Source: Dyadobacter sp. NIV53 (lineage in GTDB: Bacteria; Bacteroidota; Bacteroidia; Cytophagales; Spirosomataceae). Taken from it: DNA of 64,000 nt. The stretch lies in assembly GCF_019711195.1 (NCBI RefSeq), contig NZ_CP081299.1, positions 4,994,501 through 5,058,500 on the forward strand. The letters run 5' to 3'. Positions 35,220-43,574 of the stretch are shown here, one piece after another. A program made the translations under genes and the position numbers. How positions within the stretch are numbered: position 1 is the first letter of the stretch; each line of letters opens with the position of its first letter. The notes beneath the pieces were generated by a model. The model saw only the letters and a list, made by a program, of their open reading frames with translations. It ran no database searches and was not told where the DNA came from.

Positions 35220-35960
35220 ATGCTAAATCCCATTTTAAAAACCTGTCTGGCTTTTTTATTCCTGATCATTTTTGGAGTTACCAGTGCACAAAGTGAGACT
35301 GTCAATCCAATAAAGAAAAAGGCGATTCGTGTACTGCTCGTCGGAGGAGGATCATCGCATGATTTTGACCGTTGGTACAAACAGGAAGATGTAGAAACAC
35401 TTCAGAAAGACGGCCTGGCAAGTGTTGAATACACGAGCGACCCAACCACTATTTTATCCAAACTGTCTGATATTGATGTCCTGTATCTGGCCAATAACCA
35501 GCCAATTAAAGATGATGCAACAAGGAAAGCCATTTTTGACTTTGTAGATTCCGGAAAAGGATTGGTTCTTGCACATCCAGCACTGTGGTACAACTGGGCG
35601 GACTGGCCTGAATACAATCAGAAACTGGTGGGTGGCGGTTCGAAAGGGCATAACAAATATGGTCCGTTTGATGTAACGATTACAAATACCAAACATCCTG
35701 TTACCAAAGGTGTTCCAGCCACTTTCCATCTGGATGATGAGCTTTATTATTTCATTGCCGATGCGGCAGGTACACCTATTGAAGTACTTGCAACGGCCAA
35801 AGCAGCAGATTCGGATAAAGTATTTCCAAGCCTGGTTATCGTAAAATATCCAAAAGGCCGTATCGTCGGTATTGCGCCAGGACACGATGCTGCATCGCAT
35901 ACGATAGAACCGTACAAAACCATTTTAAGAAATTCAGTAAAATGGGCCGCCGGCAAATAG
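35220..35960 (+). CDS. ThuA-domain protein, exported
   Basis: 246 residues with a signal peptide (ending near VTSAQS). The mature protein is a single ThuA domain: IRVLLVGGGSSHDFDRWYKQ, VLYLANNQPI, DFVDSGKGLVLAHPALWYNW, GHNKYGPFDVTI, KHPVTKGVP, and GRIVGIAPGHDA. ThuA is a class-I glutamine-amidotransferase-like fold named from the rhizobial trehalose uptake locus; in Bacteroidota it is found next to Gfo/Idh oxidoreductases and sugar epimerases, as here. It matches the N-terminal domain of the large lipoprotein upstream at the domain level. The reaction is not established. Confidence 0.88.
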   Translation: MLNPILKTCLAFLFLIIFGVTSAQSETVNPIKKKAIRVLLVGGGSSHDFDRWYKQEDVETLQKDGLASVEYTSDPTTILSKLSDIDVLYLANNQPIKDDATRKAIFDFVDSGKGLVLAHPALWYNWADWPEYNQKLVGGGSKGHNKYGPFDVTITNTKHPVTKGVPATFHLDDELYYFIADAAGTPIEVLATAKAADSDKVFPSLVIVKYPKGRIVGIAPGHDAASHTIEPYKTILRNSVKWAAGK

Positions 35961-35975
35961 GATAAAGAATTCAAC

Positions 35976-36090
35976 CGCCCTGAAAGGGCTAAATACCTCA
36001 ACCGTGGGTACCGCCCACGGAATCGCCCCAGAAGGGCTAATGGAATCGCCCTGAAAGGGCTAAATACCTCAACCGTGGTACCGCCCACGG
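35976..36090. repeat. Palindromic GC-rich intergenic repeat, two full and one short copy
   Basis: Copy one (35976-36020) and copy three (36044-36090) share CGCCCTGAAAGGGCTAAA, then TACCTCAACCGTGG and a closing CCGCCCACGG. Copy two (36021-36043) is shortened. Each full copy holds two palindromes: GCCCTGAAAGGGC and CCGTGGGTACCGCCCACGG. The block fills the gap before the Gfo/Idh gene and is much more GC-rich than its surroundings. A diverged copy lies on the other side of that gene (37260-37306). Confidence 0.85.
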
Positions 36091-36118
36091 ATTTAACTAA
36101 TCAATAAAAACAAATACT

Positions 36119-37237
36119 ATGAGTCAGAAGCAAATTACAGTCGTTATTGTAGGTATGGGTTTTGGGAAAGAATTTATCCCTATTTACCAAAGTCACCCGA
36201 ATATTAAAGCCGTAGGAATTTGTACGCGCAGTAAAGAAACCCGTGATGAACTGACTGCCAAATTCAATCTGGACAAAAATCTGGTATTCGAACATTTTGA
36301 AGACATCCCACAAAGAGAAGATGTAGACGCAATACATGTCGTAACACCAGTTCCGGAACATGCAAAAATGACCCTTGCTTCGCTCAATGCAGGAAAACAT
36401 ACAGCCTGTACAATTCCAATGGCAATGACAGTGGAAGATTGTACGGCCATTGTTGAGGCAAAACGTAAAGCCGGAAAAGTGTACATGATGATGGAAACTG
36501 CGCTTTACACACGCGAGTTTTTATATGGTTTGAACCTTGCCAAAAGCGGGCAGCTCGGCAGGATCCAGTTCGTTCGCGGCTCACATATTCAGGATATGAG
36601 CATGGAAGGCTGGGGCGAATACTGGAAAGGTTATCCGCCGATGTTAAACGGGACTCATGCCATTTCCCCGCTTTTAAAAATTAACGATACTATTGCAGAA
36701 ACGGTTGTTTGCCACGGTTCAGGCAGGCTTTCAGAAGATCTGGCAAGCCGTTACGGTTCACCTTTTGCAGTGGAAACGGCCACTTTCACACTAAAAAATA
36801 CGGATGTTGTTGCAGAAGCAACACGTTCATTATTTGATGTAGTGCGCCAGTATCGTGAAAGTTATGATGTATATGGTACCAAAATGTCATTCGAATGGGA
36901 ACAGTTACAGGACGAAAGCCATATTATTTTTGACGGTGGTGAAAATGCAAAACGCATAGATGTGCCCGATACGGATGAATTGCTGATCGAGCCTATCAAA
37001 CATTTTACCAAACGTGAAAAAATTGATGATCCGAACCACGTATCTTTTTTACAGGGAGCAGGCCATGGCGGATCACACCCGCATTTGGTACAGGAGTTTA
37101 TAGCAGCCATTGTTGAAGGAAGAGATTCGGCAGTTGATGCAGCGTTGGCGGCAAATTATACCTGTGCCGGCATTTGTGCACATGAGTCGGCAATGAATGG
37201 TGGGATTAGGGTAAACGTGCCAAGCTTCGCGGAGTAG
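36119..37237 (+). CDS. Gfo/Idh/MocA-family oxidoreductase
   Basis: NAD(P)-dependent sugar oxidoreductase fold, 372 residues, no signal peptide. The Rossmann domain is seen in VVIVGMGFGKEFIPIYQSHP, and the family segment HVVTPVPEHAKMTLASLNAG is followed by KHTACTIPMAMTVEDC. At this point nearly all characterised relatives have EKP with a catalytic Lys; here positions 98-100 read T-I-P. The C-terminal substrate domain carries HGGSHPHLVQEFIAAI. The missing Lys suggests a changed mechanism or a subgroup with a different role. Neighbours (ThuA, 3-epimerase-like TIM barrel) point to keto-sugar metabolism. Palindromic repeats flank it on both sides. Confidence 0.88.
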   Translation: MSQKQITVVIVGMGFGKEFIPIYQSHPNIKAVGICTRSKETRDELTAKFNLDKNLVFEHFEDIPQREDVDAIHVVTPVPEHAKMTLASLNAGKHTACTIPMAMTVEDCTAIVEAKRKAGKVYMMMETALYTREFLYGLNLAKSGQLGRIQFVRGSHIQDMSMEGWGEYWKGYPPMLNGTHAISPLLKINDTIAETVVCHGSGRLSEDLASRYGSPFAVETATFTLKNTDVVAEATRSLFDVVRQYRESYDVYGTKMSFEWEQLQDESHIIFDGGENAKRIDVPDTDELLIEPIKHFTKREKIDDPNHVSFLQGAGHGGSHPHLVQEFIAAIVEGRDSAVDAALAANYTCAGICAHESAMNGGIRVNVPSFAE

Positions 37238-37259
37238 GTTTTAAATGCAAGTCTCATGC

Positions 37260-37356
37260 AATTGCCCAACGGGCTCTTATACCTTAGCCACGGGCATCGC
37301 CCATGGTTATTAACATGCACGATAAATATCGCCAATGGTTGGGCACCGCCCATGAT
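37260..37356. repeat. Diverged copies of the palindromic repeat
   Basis: The stretch 37260-37306 aligns with the full copies at 35976 and 36044 (GCCC...GGGCT, TATACCTTAGCCACGGG, CATCGCCCATGG). A shorter remnant follows at about 37328-37356 (GGTTGGGCACCGCCCATG). Substitutions in one arm are often matched in the other (CCACGGGCATCGCCCATGG), so the fold is partly kept. Confidence 0.75.
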
Positions 37357-37388
37357 TACCAACGAATTAAAATCATAAATACCAATTC

Positions 37389-38237
37389 ATGTTATTCGGA
37401 GCAAGTACATTTATATGGGTCTCTCCATTTTCGTCTGCAAATGTCGGTTTGCTTACCAAAGTGAAAAGTATGGGCTATGACATTATTGAGATAGCCGTAG
37501 AGGATACCAATATTATCGACTGGAAATTAATTAAAGACACAGCAAGTGATCTTGACCTGAAAATTACCATCAGCGGTGCATTTGGAGCTGAAAGAGATAT
37601 TTCGAGTACCGAACCACATTTCCGTGAACTGGGAAAACAATATATTATTGATTGTATCAAAATTGCAGAAAACGTTGGAAGTCCTATTTTTGGAGGCCCG
37701 GTTTATTCAGCAGTAGGTAAAACCCGGTTGGTTTCAGACGAACAGAAAAAACAGGAAAGAGCCTGGTGTGTAGAAACATTAATTGAAATCGCGAAAATTG
37801 CAGCAGATTCCGGCATTGTCGTTGGTTTGGAACCCTTGAACCGTTTTGAAACAGACATGGTCAATACGGTTGATCAGGCACTTTCTATTGTACATGAAGT
37901 TGCAAGTCCAAATCTGAAAATTGTTTTGGATACCTTCCATTCAAACATTGAAGAAAAGGACATTCCGGCTTCTATCCGCAAAGTTGGTAAAGAACTGCTT
38001 TGTCATGTTCAAGGAAATGAAAGTGATCGTGGAACTCCCGGAACCGGACATTTGGAATGGCAGGGAATCAAAGAAGCGCTGGAAGACATAGGATATGATG
38101 GTGCAATAGTCATTGAAACTTTTGGACAGCCTTCAAAAGAACTCGCCAAAGCTGCCTGTATCTGGCGTCCATTGGCCAATAGTGCTGATGAGCTTGCCAG
38201 TGAAGGCCTGGATTTTTATAAAAAAATGTTTTCCTGA
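37389..38237 (+). CDS. Sugar phosphate isomerase/epimerase-type TIM barrel (ketose 3-epimerase-like)
   Basis: 282 residues, xylose-isomerase-like TIM barrel with a divalent metal. Ligand and active-site motifs of the D-tagatose/allulose 3-epimerase group are present: VVGLEPLNRFETDMVNT (Glu), KIVLDTFHSNIEE (Asp, His), HVQGNESDRGTPGTGHLEW (His and Arg), and AIVIETFG (Glu). It has no leader and should act in the cytoplasm. Relatives either epimerise free ketoses at C3 or process 3-keto-glycosides. The neighbouring Gfo/Idh and ThuA genes make the second option attractive. It ends 14 bases before the GH43 gene. Confidence 0.87.
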   Translation: MLFGASTFIWVSPFSSANVGLLTKVKSMGYDIIEIAVEDTNIIDWKLIKDTASDLDLKITISGAFGAERDISSTEPHFRELGKQYIIDCIKIAENVGSPIFGGPVYSAVGKTRLVSDEQKKQERAWCVETLIEIAKIAADSGIVVGLEPLNRFETDMVNTVDQALSIVHEVASPNLKIVLDTFHSNIEEKDIPASIRKVGKELLCHVQGNESDRGTPGTGHLEWQGIKEALEDIGYDGAIVIETFGQPSKELAKAACIWRPLANSADELASEGLDFYKKMFS

Positions 38238-38251
38238 AAAACCGGCGAATC

Positions 38252-39322
38252 ATGAAAAAGGTGCTTTCAATTCTTGCATTATTTATTGTATTTACTACCT
38301 CAGATTCATGTAAAAAACCTTACAACGGATCTAAAATGTCAGGAATTAATCAGGATTCGCTTATTTATACAAATCCTGTTTTTGAGCCAATCCTGGCGGA
38401 TCCGACTGTAATGAAAGCAAATGACGGCTGGTTTTATGCATACGGAACAATGGATGACTGGGGTGACGGTAAAGGCGCACATCTGGTTCCGGTAATCCGG
38501 TCGAAAAATCTGGTTGACTGGACCTATGTGAAAGATGCTTTTCTGACAAAACCTGCGTGGAAAGAAAAAGGCGGGATTTGGGCACCTGATATTGTGCAGG
38601 TGAACGGTAAATATTATTTGTATTATGCTTATTCAACCTGGGGTGATCCAAATCCGGGAGTAGGGCTGGCCATTGCTGATTCTGCCGCCGGGCCATTTAC
38701 AGATACCGGAAAGTTATTTTTAAGTAAGGAAGCAGATGTTCCCAATTCAATTGATCCGTTTTATCTGGAAGCGAACGGGAAAAAGTATTTGTTTTGGGGA
38801 AGTTACAGTGACGCACCTACGCAAGGGACTTTTGGTGTAGAATTGGCAGAGGACGGTAAATCTGTTCTGGACATCACTAAAAAATTTAAAGTGGCTGCCG
38901 GAGATTTTGAAGCAGTAATGATCCAGAAAAAAGGAGAGTATTATTACTTTTTTGGTTCAAAGGGCGGATGTTGTGAAGGTGCTAAAAGTACATACAATGT
39001 CCGGGTTGGCCGTTCGAAGAATATTCAGGGGCCGTATCTGGATAAAGGAGGAAAAGATCTGAAAGAGCGAGGTTCAGGTTCTGTTTTGTTGCATGGGAAC
39101 GACCAATACGCTGGTCCTGGGCACAATGCACGATTAATTGCCGATAATGCCGGGACTGACTGGATGTTGTATCATGCGATTGATAAAAGCAAGCCCAATG
39201 TTCCAACCGGAGCAAACAGGCGTGTTTTAATGCTGGATAAAGTAATATGGCCAAACGGATGGCCTGAAATAGTAAATTCTCAGCCGGGTTTAAAAAGTCA
39301 GAAAGGGCCAGTTTTCAAGTGA
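38252..39322 (+). CDS. Glycoside hydrolase family 43-type lipoprotein
   Basis: 356 residues. The leader ends in a Cys (TSDSC), predicting a lipoprotein. The five-bladed propeller carries the three catalytic acids: LADPTVMKANDGWFYAYGT (base Asp), NSIDPFYLEANGKKYLFWG (modulating Asp), and GDFEAVMIQKKGEYYYFFGS (acid Glu). GIWAPDIVQVNGKYYLYYA is a family hallmark. GH43 enzymes usually cleave alpha-L-arabinofuranosides or beta-xylosides; this one resembles arabinan endo-1,5-alpha-arabinosidase-like members. The leader and locus place it at the envelope, and it is followed closely by a second hydrolase. Confidence 0.88.
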   Translation: MKKVLSILALFIVFTTSDSCKKPYNGSKMSGINQDSLIYTNPVFEPILADPTVMKANDGWFYAYGTMDDWGDGKGAHLVPVIRSKNLVDWTYVKDAFLTKPAWKEKGGIWAPDIVQVNGKYYLYYAYSTWGDPNPGVGLAIADSAAGPFTDTGKLFLSKEADVPNSIDPFYLEANGKKYLFWGSYSDAPTQGTFGVELAEDGKSVLDITKKFKVAAGDFEAVMIQKKGEYYYFFGSKGGCCEGAKSTYNVRVGRSKNIQGPYLDKGGKDLKERGSGSVLLHGNDQYAGPGHNARLIADNAGTDWMLYHAIDKSKPNVPTGANRRVLMLDKVIWPNGWPEIVNSQPGLKSQKGPVFK

Positions 39323-39477
39323 AGAAAAGAAGCTTTCACGGAAAGGCCGCAAAGAAAGGAGCCTGGAACGTAAAGATTTCTTAACGGTCTTTGTTTTAAC
39401 TTTTTACTTTGTTAGGCAGGCGATCTTGTGAAAATAAATATTGCGAATCTAAAATCTAATACCAAAATTCTTACTAA

Positions 39478-40638
39478 ATGAAATTTTTAAAAACGACACT
39501 TTGGGCAGTACTGATTTGCCTTTCTTTTCAAAACTGTGCCAAAAAAGCAGAAGATAAAAAAGAAGAAGATAGTACCTCACAAACATCCGCAAGAGAAATC
39601 TGGACGAAGCAACAGGCAAAAGACTGGTATGCCAAACAAGGCTGGCTGGTCGGAGCTGATTTTTTGCCAAGTACGGCGATCAATCAATTGGAAATGTTTC
39701 AGGAAGCGTCATTTGATACGACGACTATTAACCGGGAACTGGGCTGGGCCGCAGGTATTGGTATGAATACTATGCGTGTGTATTTGCATGATTTACTATA
39801 CGAGCAGGATTCAGCAGGATTTTTCAAAAGGTTGGATGTATTTCTTGATATTGCTTCCAAACATAAGATCAAGCCGGTTTTAGTATTATTCGATTCCTGC
39901 TGGGACCCATTTCCAAAGTTAGGTAAACAGCCTGATCCAAAACCTGGCGTGCACAATTCCGGCTGGGTGCAGAGTCCGGGATTAAATGCTTTAAAAGATA
40001 GCACGCAATATCCCAGACTGGCAAGATATGTAACAGGTACTGTGGCTAAATTTGCAGATGACGATCGTGTTCTGGCATGGGATATCTGGAATGAGCCTGA
40101 TAATCCAAATACGAGTTCATATGGAAAAGTTGAACTGCCGAACAAAGTGGATTATGTATTGCCGCTGATGAAAAAATCTTTCAGCTGGGCGCGTTCTGTT
40201 AATCCTTCGCAGCCGTTGACAGCAGGAGTTTGGGCGGGAGACTGGACATCACACGAAACCCTGAAACCAATAGAAAAAGCTAGTATTGATGAATCGGATG
40301 TTGTTACTTTCCACAACTACGACAAACCTCAGGACTTTGAAAAGCGTATTAAACAATTGCAGCAATACGACCGTCCGCTTATTTGTACCGAATATATGTC
40401 CAGAGGAAACGGCAGTTTTTTCGAAGGGTTTTTGCCAATTGCGAAAAAGTATAATGTGGGAGCAATAAACTGGGGATTAGTGAATGGGAAATCCCAAACA
40501 ATATATCCATGGGACAGCTGGAAGGTTACTTACACCAGCGAACCGAAACTCTGGTTTCATGATATATTCCAGAAAGACGGGAAACCATATCGTCAGGCCG
40601 AGGTTGATTTGATTAAAAACCTGACAACGGCTAAGTAA
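39478..40638 (+). CDS. Clan-A glycoside hydrolase (GH5-like) lipoprotein
   Basis: 386 residues. The signal MKFLKTTLWAVLICLSFQNC ends in a lipobox Cys. The barrel shows WAAGIGMNTMRVYLHDLLY, the proton donor in LAWDIWNEPDNPNTSS (Asn-Glu-Pro), and the nucleophile in PLICTEYMSRGNG, followed by VGAINWGLVNGK. This is the clan GH-A pattern, near GH5 and related cellulase/mannanase/xylanase-type enzymes. Substrate is not predictable, but pairing with the GH43 points to a plant-type hemicellulose or pectin side chain. A large inverted repeat follows the gene and probably ends the unit. Confidence 0.85.
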   Translation: MKFLKTTLWAVLICLSFQNCAKKAEDKKEEDSTSQTSAREIWTKQQAKDWYAKQGWLVGADFLPSTAINQLEMFQEASFDTTTINRELGWAAGIGMNTMRVYLHDLLYEQDSAGFFKRLDVFLDIASKHKIKPVLVLFDSCWDPFPKLGKQPDPKPGVHNSGWVQSPGLNALKDSTQYPRLARYVTGTVAKFADDDRVLAWDIWNEPDNPNTSSYGKVELPNKVDYVLPLMKKSFSWARSVNPSQPLTAGVWAGDWTSHETLKPIEKASIDESDVVTFHNYDKPQDFEKRIKQLQQYDRPLICTEYMSRGNGSFFEGFLPIAKKYNVGAINWGLVNGKSQTIYPWDSWKVTYTSEPKLWFHDIFQKDGKPYRQAEVDLIKNLTTAK

Positions 40639-40660
40639 GGCTTCTAAGACTAATCTTTTT

Positions 40661-40736
40661 TTGCCACGGATATACGAATAAGACACTAACGCTAAATTAA
40701 AATAGTATTAGTGTCTTATCCGTGAATCCGTGGCAA
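40661..40736. repeat. Imperfect long inverted repeat after the GH5-like gene
   Basis: Outer arms TTGCCACGGAT (40661-40671) and ATCCGTGGCAA (40726-40736) and inner arms TAAGACACTAA (40679-40689) and TTAGTGTCTTA (40708-40718) nest into one hairpin. It begins 23 bases after the stop. A T run (TTTTTTT) precedes it. The following 190 bases up to the transporter gene hold no gene or clear signal. Confidence 0.7.
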
Positions 40737-40926
40737 CATTGCTTTAGGCCGTATCGATGGCTCTTCTTTGATTATTAATATTTAACTATATTTTATAAAT
40801 AAATTACTGAACAATTGTGACCGCATGGAATAGTTACGTCTAATTCATCTGATGCCAAAAATAGCGGTGTTTTTGACATAAGATAAATTAAATATTAAGT
40901 TAACTAATTCTAATGTTTGGTCTTTT

Positions 40927-42198
40927 ATGAGTACCTGGAAAATTAAGCTCTCCATTTTTATTAACTATTTTATTTTTGCCATTTTACTCAATAGCGTAGG
41001 TACAGTTATTCTTCAGGTGCAGGCTTCTTATGGAATAAATGCTTCTTCTGCGGCTATTCTGGAAGCATGTAAAGACCTAAGTATTGCAGGTATGTCATTT
41101 TTTGTAGCATCATATCTGAACCGGATCGGGTACCGGAATGCTATGCTGATTGCCCTGGGAACTGTGGCTGTTACATGTATTATGATGCCGCTCGTGAATA
41201 CTTTCTGGATGACAAAATTGTTATTTGCAGCAACAGGAGCAAGTTTCGCGCTTATTAAAGTATCCGTTTATGCTACAATAGGATTAGTTACCAAAGACCA
41301 GAAGGAGCATATCAGTATGATGAATTTTATCGAATCATTTTTCATGATCGGTATACTTACGGGTTATTTCATATTCAGTGCTTTTATTGATGATAAAAAT
41401 CCTCAGGCAACAGGATGGACGAAGGTTTATTTTTTACTGGCCGGATTAGCTATTTTGGCGTTTTTACTGTTGTTGAGTACACCCATTCATGAAAATGAAA
41501 TGGGCGATACAGAAAAAATAGAAAGTTCACATGTGGGATTAACAAAAATGTTTCAACTCACTGTGATGCCTATTGTGATGATCTTTGTTGCAAGCGCATT
41601 TATATATGTTTTAATCGAACAAAGCATTATGAGCTGGCTGCCGACCTTTAATAATAAAGTACTACATCTTCCAACAGCTCTAAGTATACAAATGGCCAGT
41701 ATACTGGCTGCTTCCACGGCATTTGGCCGCTTTGTTGCGGGAATCGTATTAAAAAGGTTTTCCTGGATTATGGTCCTGATCTGCTGCATTCTGGCATCTG
41801 CTGCTTTGGTGGTTTTTGCCTTGCCACTGGCCAAAAATGTTAATGGCAACAATATCACAGGATGGAGCAATGCTCCTATGGTAGCCTTTATGTTTCCGCT
41901 CATCGGGTTTTTTATAGCACCGATTTATCCTGCTATCAATTCCATTATTTTAAGTGCATTGCCCAAACAACAGCATGGAATGATGTCAGGGCTGATCGTT
42001 ATTTTTTCGGCTTTGGGAGGAACAACCGGATCATTAATTACCGGCCACATTTTTGAAGCTTACGGCGGTCAGACCGCATTCTACTTTTCTCTTATCCCCA
42101 TGGCATTACTCGTAATTTGTCTTGTGTTTTTCAAAAGATTACAAAGCAAACATTATGGGAATGTGGATTTCAGCGAATTAAGCGCCGGAGGGCATTAA
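40927..42198 (+). CDS. MFS sugar transporter (FucP-like)
   Basis: Inner-membrane secondary transporter of 423 residues with 12 hydrophobic helices. Recognisable features are the first helix NYFIFAILLNSVGTVILQVQ, the loop LNRIGYRNAM between helices 2 and 3, and the long central loop around residue 195-205. The resemblance is to the FucP/GluP-type MFS group used by Bacteroidota to import mono- or disaccharides released by surface hydrolases. It is the last gene of the glycan locus, separated by about 290 bases and an inverted repeat, so it may have its own promoter. The imported sugar is unknown. Confidence 0.88.
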   Translation: MSTWKIKLSIFINYFIFAILLNSVGTVILQVQASYGINASSAAILEACKDLSIAGMSFFVASYLNRIGYRNAMLIALGTVAVTCIMMPLVNTFWMTKLLFAATGASFALIKVSVYATIGLVTKDQKEHISMMNFIESFFMIGILTGYFIFSAFIDDKNPQATGWTKVYFLLAGLAILAFLLLLSTPIHENEMGDTEKIESSHVGLTKMFQLTVMPIVMIFVASAFIYVLIEQSIMSWLPTFNNKVLHLPTALSIQMASILAASTAFGRFVAGIVLKRFSWIMVLICCILASAALVVFALPLAKNVNGNNITGWSNAPMVAFMFPLIGFFIAPIYPAINSIILSALPKQQHGMMSGLIVIFSALGGTTGSLITGHIFEAYGGQTAFYFSLIPMALLVICLVFFKRLQSKHYGNVDFSELSAGGH

Positions 42199-42199
42199 T

Positions 42200-42297
42200 A
42201 GGTTACACGGAGTTACACAGAGGAAAAAAAGAGGGCCGCAGAGTTAATTTTTTTCTCTGTGGTTCTCTTTTTTCTCCCATAAAACTCTGTGTAACCT
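42200..42297. repeat. Degenerate inverted repeat between transporter and lysA
   Basis: Arms AGGTTACAC (42200-42208) and GTTACACAGAG (42212-42222) pair with GTGTAACCT (42289-42297) and CTCTGTGTAAC (42285-42295). It fills the convergent gap between the MFS gene and lysA and could stop both transcripts. A weaker motif of similar style (TTCACGGAAAGGCCGCAAAG) is seen at about 39336-39355. Confidence 0.6.
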
Positions 42298-42302
42298 AAC
42301 AA

Positions 42303-43526
42303 CTACATCTGAGTTCGTAAAAGATCTTCCAATGTTTCTCTCCTGCGGACTAATTTAGCTTCTTCATGATCTACCAGTACTTCTGCCGGACGAAAGCGGG
42401 CATTGTAATTTGAACTCATGGTGAAACCGTAGGCTCCTGCATTCAGGAAAGCGAGGATATCTCCCTGGCTGACTTCGGGCAACTTACGATCGGTAGCAAA
42501 CGTGTCGGTTTCACAAATATATCCTACCACATTATATAATTTCTCTTCACCCGCCGGATTAGAAGTATTCAGAATGTGATGATAGGAACCATACATCATC
42601 GGACGGATCAAATGATTGAGGCCGGAATCAATATGTACAAAATTTCGCGCCGGATCTTCTTTTACTACTGTTGAGGTTGTGAGCAAATAGCCGGATTCGC
42701 TTACAAGAAATTTACCGGGCTCGAACCAAAGTTGTAACTCGCGGCCATATTCGTCACAAAAGTTTTTGAAACGTTCAGAAATTTTATTTCCCAGTAATTC
42801 CATGTCGGTCACGGCATCGCCTGGCTGATAGGAAACCTTAAAACCGCCTCCCAGATCAATAATTTCAAGGTCAGGAAAATGTTTTGCAGTTGCAAAAAGA
42901 ATATCTGCAACCTGTAAAAATGGTTCCGCGTCTTTAATATCTGAACCTGTATGCTGGTGAAGGCCGATAATTTTGAGATCGTATTTTTTAACAACTGCTA
43001 AGATCTGATCAATCAGCAATACGGAAATACCAAATTTGGAATCTGCATGAGCCGTCATGATCTTGATATTACCACCAGCAGCTACGTTTGGTTTAATGCG
43101 TATCAGACAAGGCTTGGTGTTACCATAAGTTTGTCCGAACCATTCCAGTAAAGGAATGCTGTCTACATTCACAATTGCTCCTGCTTCAACTGCCGCCTGT
43201 ACTTCCGCAAACGGAACACCGCTGGGTGTGAATGTAATCTGGTTGCCTGCATAACCGGCTAATTTCCCCATTTCGAATTCTCCCGGTGATACCACATCCA
43301 GTTCAACCCCGATTTCACGCATCAGCCGTAAAACGGCAAGATTGGTATTGGCCTTGCAAGCATATTTAATTTTCATATTCACGCCGGAAAATGCGTGTTT
43401 AAGCTCATTTACTTTGCGTCTTATTGTGCCTCCATCATAAACATATAGCGGACTGCCAAATTTTTCAACCAGTTCAGCCGGCTCAATTCCTTGTATCGTG
43501 TATTTATTTTGTTCGGAAAGTTGCAT
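42303..43526 (-). CDS. lysA: Diaminopimelate decarboxylase
   Basis: PLP enzyme of 407 residues that makes L-lysine from meso-diaminopimelate, the last step of the pathway. Alanine-racemase-type barrel with IKYACKANTNLAVLR (Schiff-base Lys), GLHQHTGSDI (His stacking on PLP), IIDLGGGFKVSY (phosphate-binding glycines), LWFEPGKFLVSESGYLL, and GYICETDTFATDRKLPE (active-site Cys-Glu). Length and motif order are normal. It ends four bases from the inverted repeat of the convergent transporter and lies 48 bases downstream of pyrF on the same strand. Confidence 0.95.
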   Translation of the reverse strand: MQLSEQNKYTIQGIEPAELVEKFGSPLYVYDGGTIRRKVNELKHAFSGVNMKIKYACKANTNLAVLRLMREIGVELDVVSPGEFEMGKLAGYAGNQITFTPSGVPFAEVQAAVEAGAIVNVDSIPLLEWFGQTYGNTKPCLIRIKPNVAAGGNIKIMTAHADSKFGISVLLIDQILAVVKKYDLKIIGLHQHTGSDIKDAEPFLQVADILFATAKHFPDLEIIDLGGGFKVSYQPGDAVTDMELLGNKISERFKNFCDEYGRELQLWFEPGKFLVSESGYLLTTSTVVKEDPARNFVHIDSGLNHLIRPMMYGSYHHILNTSNPAGEEKLYNVVGYICETDTFATDRKLPEVSQGDILAFLNAGAYGFTMSSNYNARFRPAEVLVDHEEAKLVRRRETLEDLLRTQM

Positions 43527-43574
43527 TACCTGTTAATAAAAGAATTACGAATTTGTGAATATATGATGTTACTG

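Noticed and set aside
35976..36090. Possible CRISPR array
   Set aside because: Copies are few, of unequal length and directly adjacent without unique spacers of constant size; no cas genes. They are palindromic intergenic repeats.
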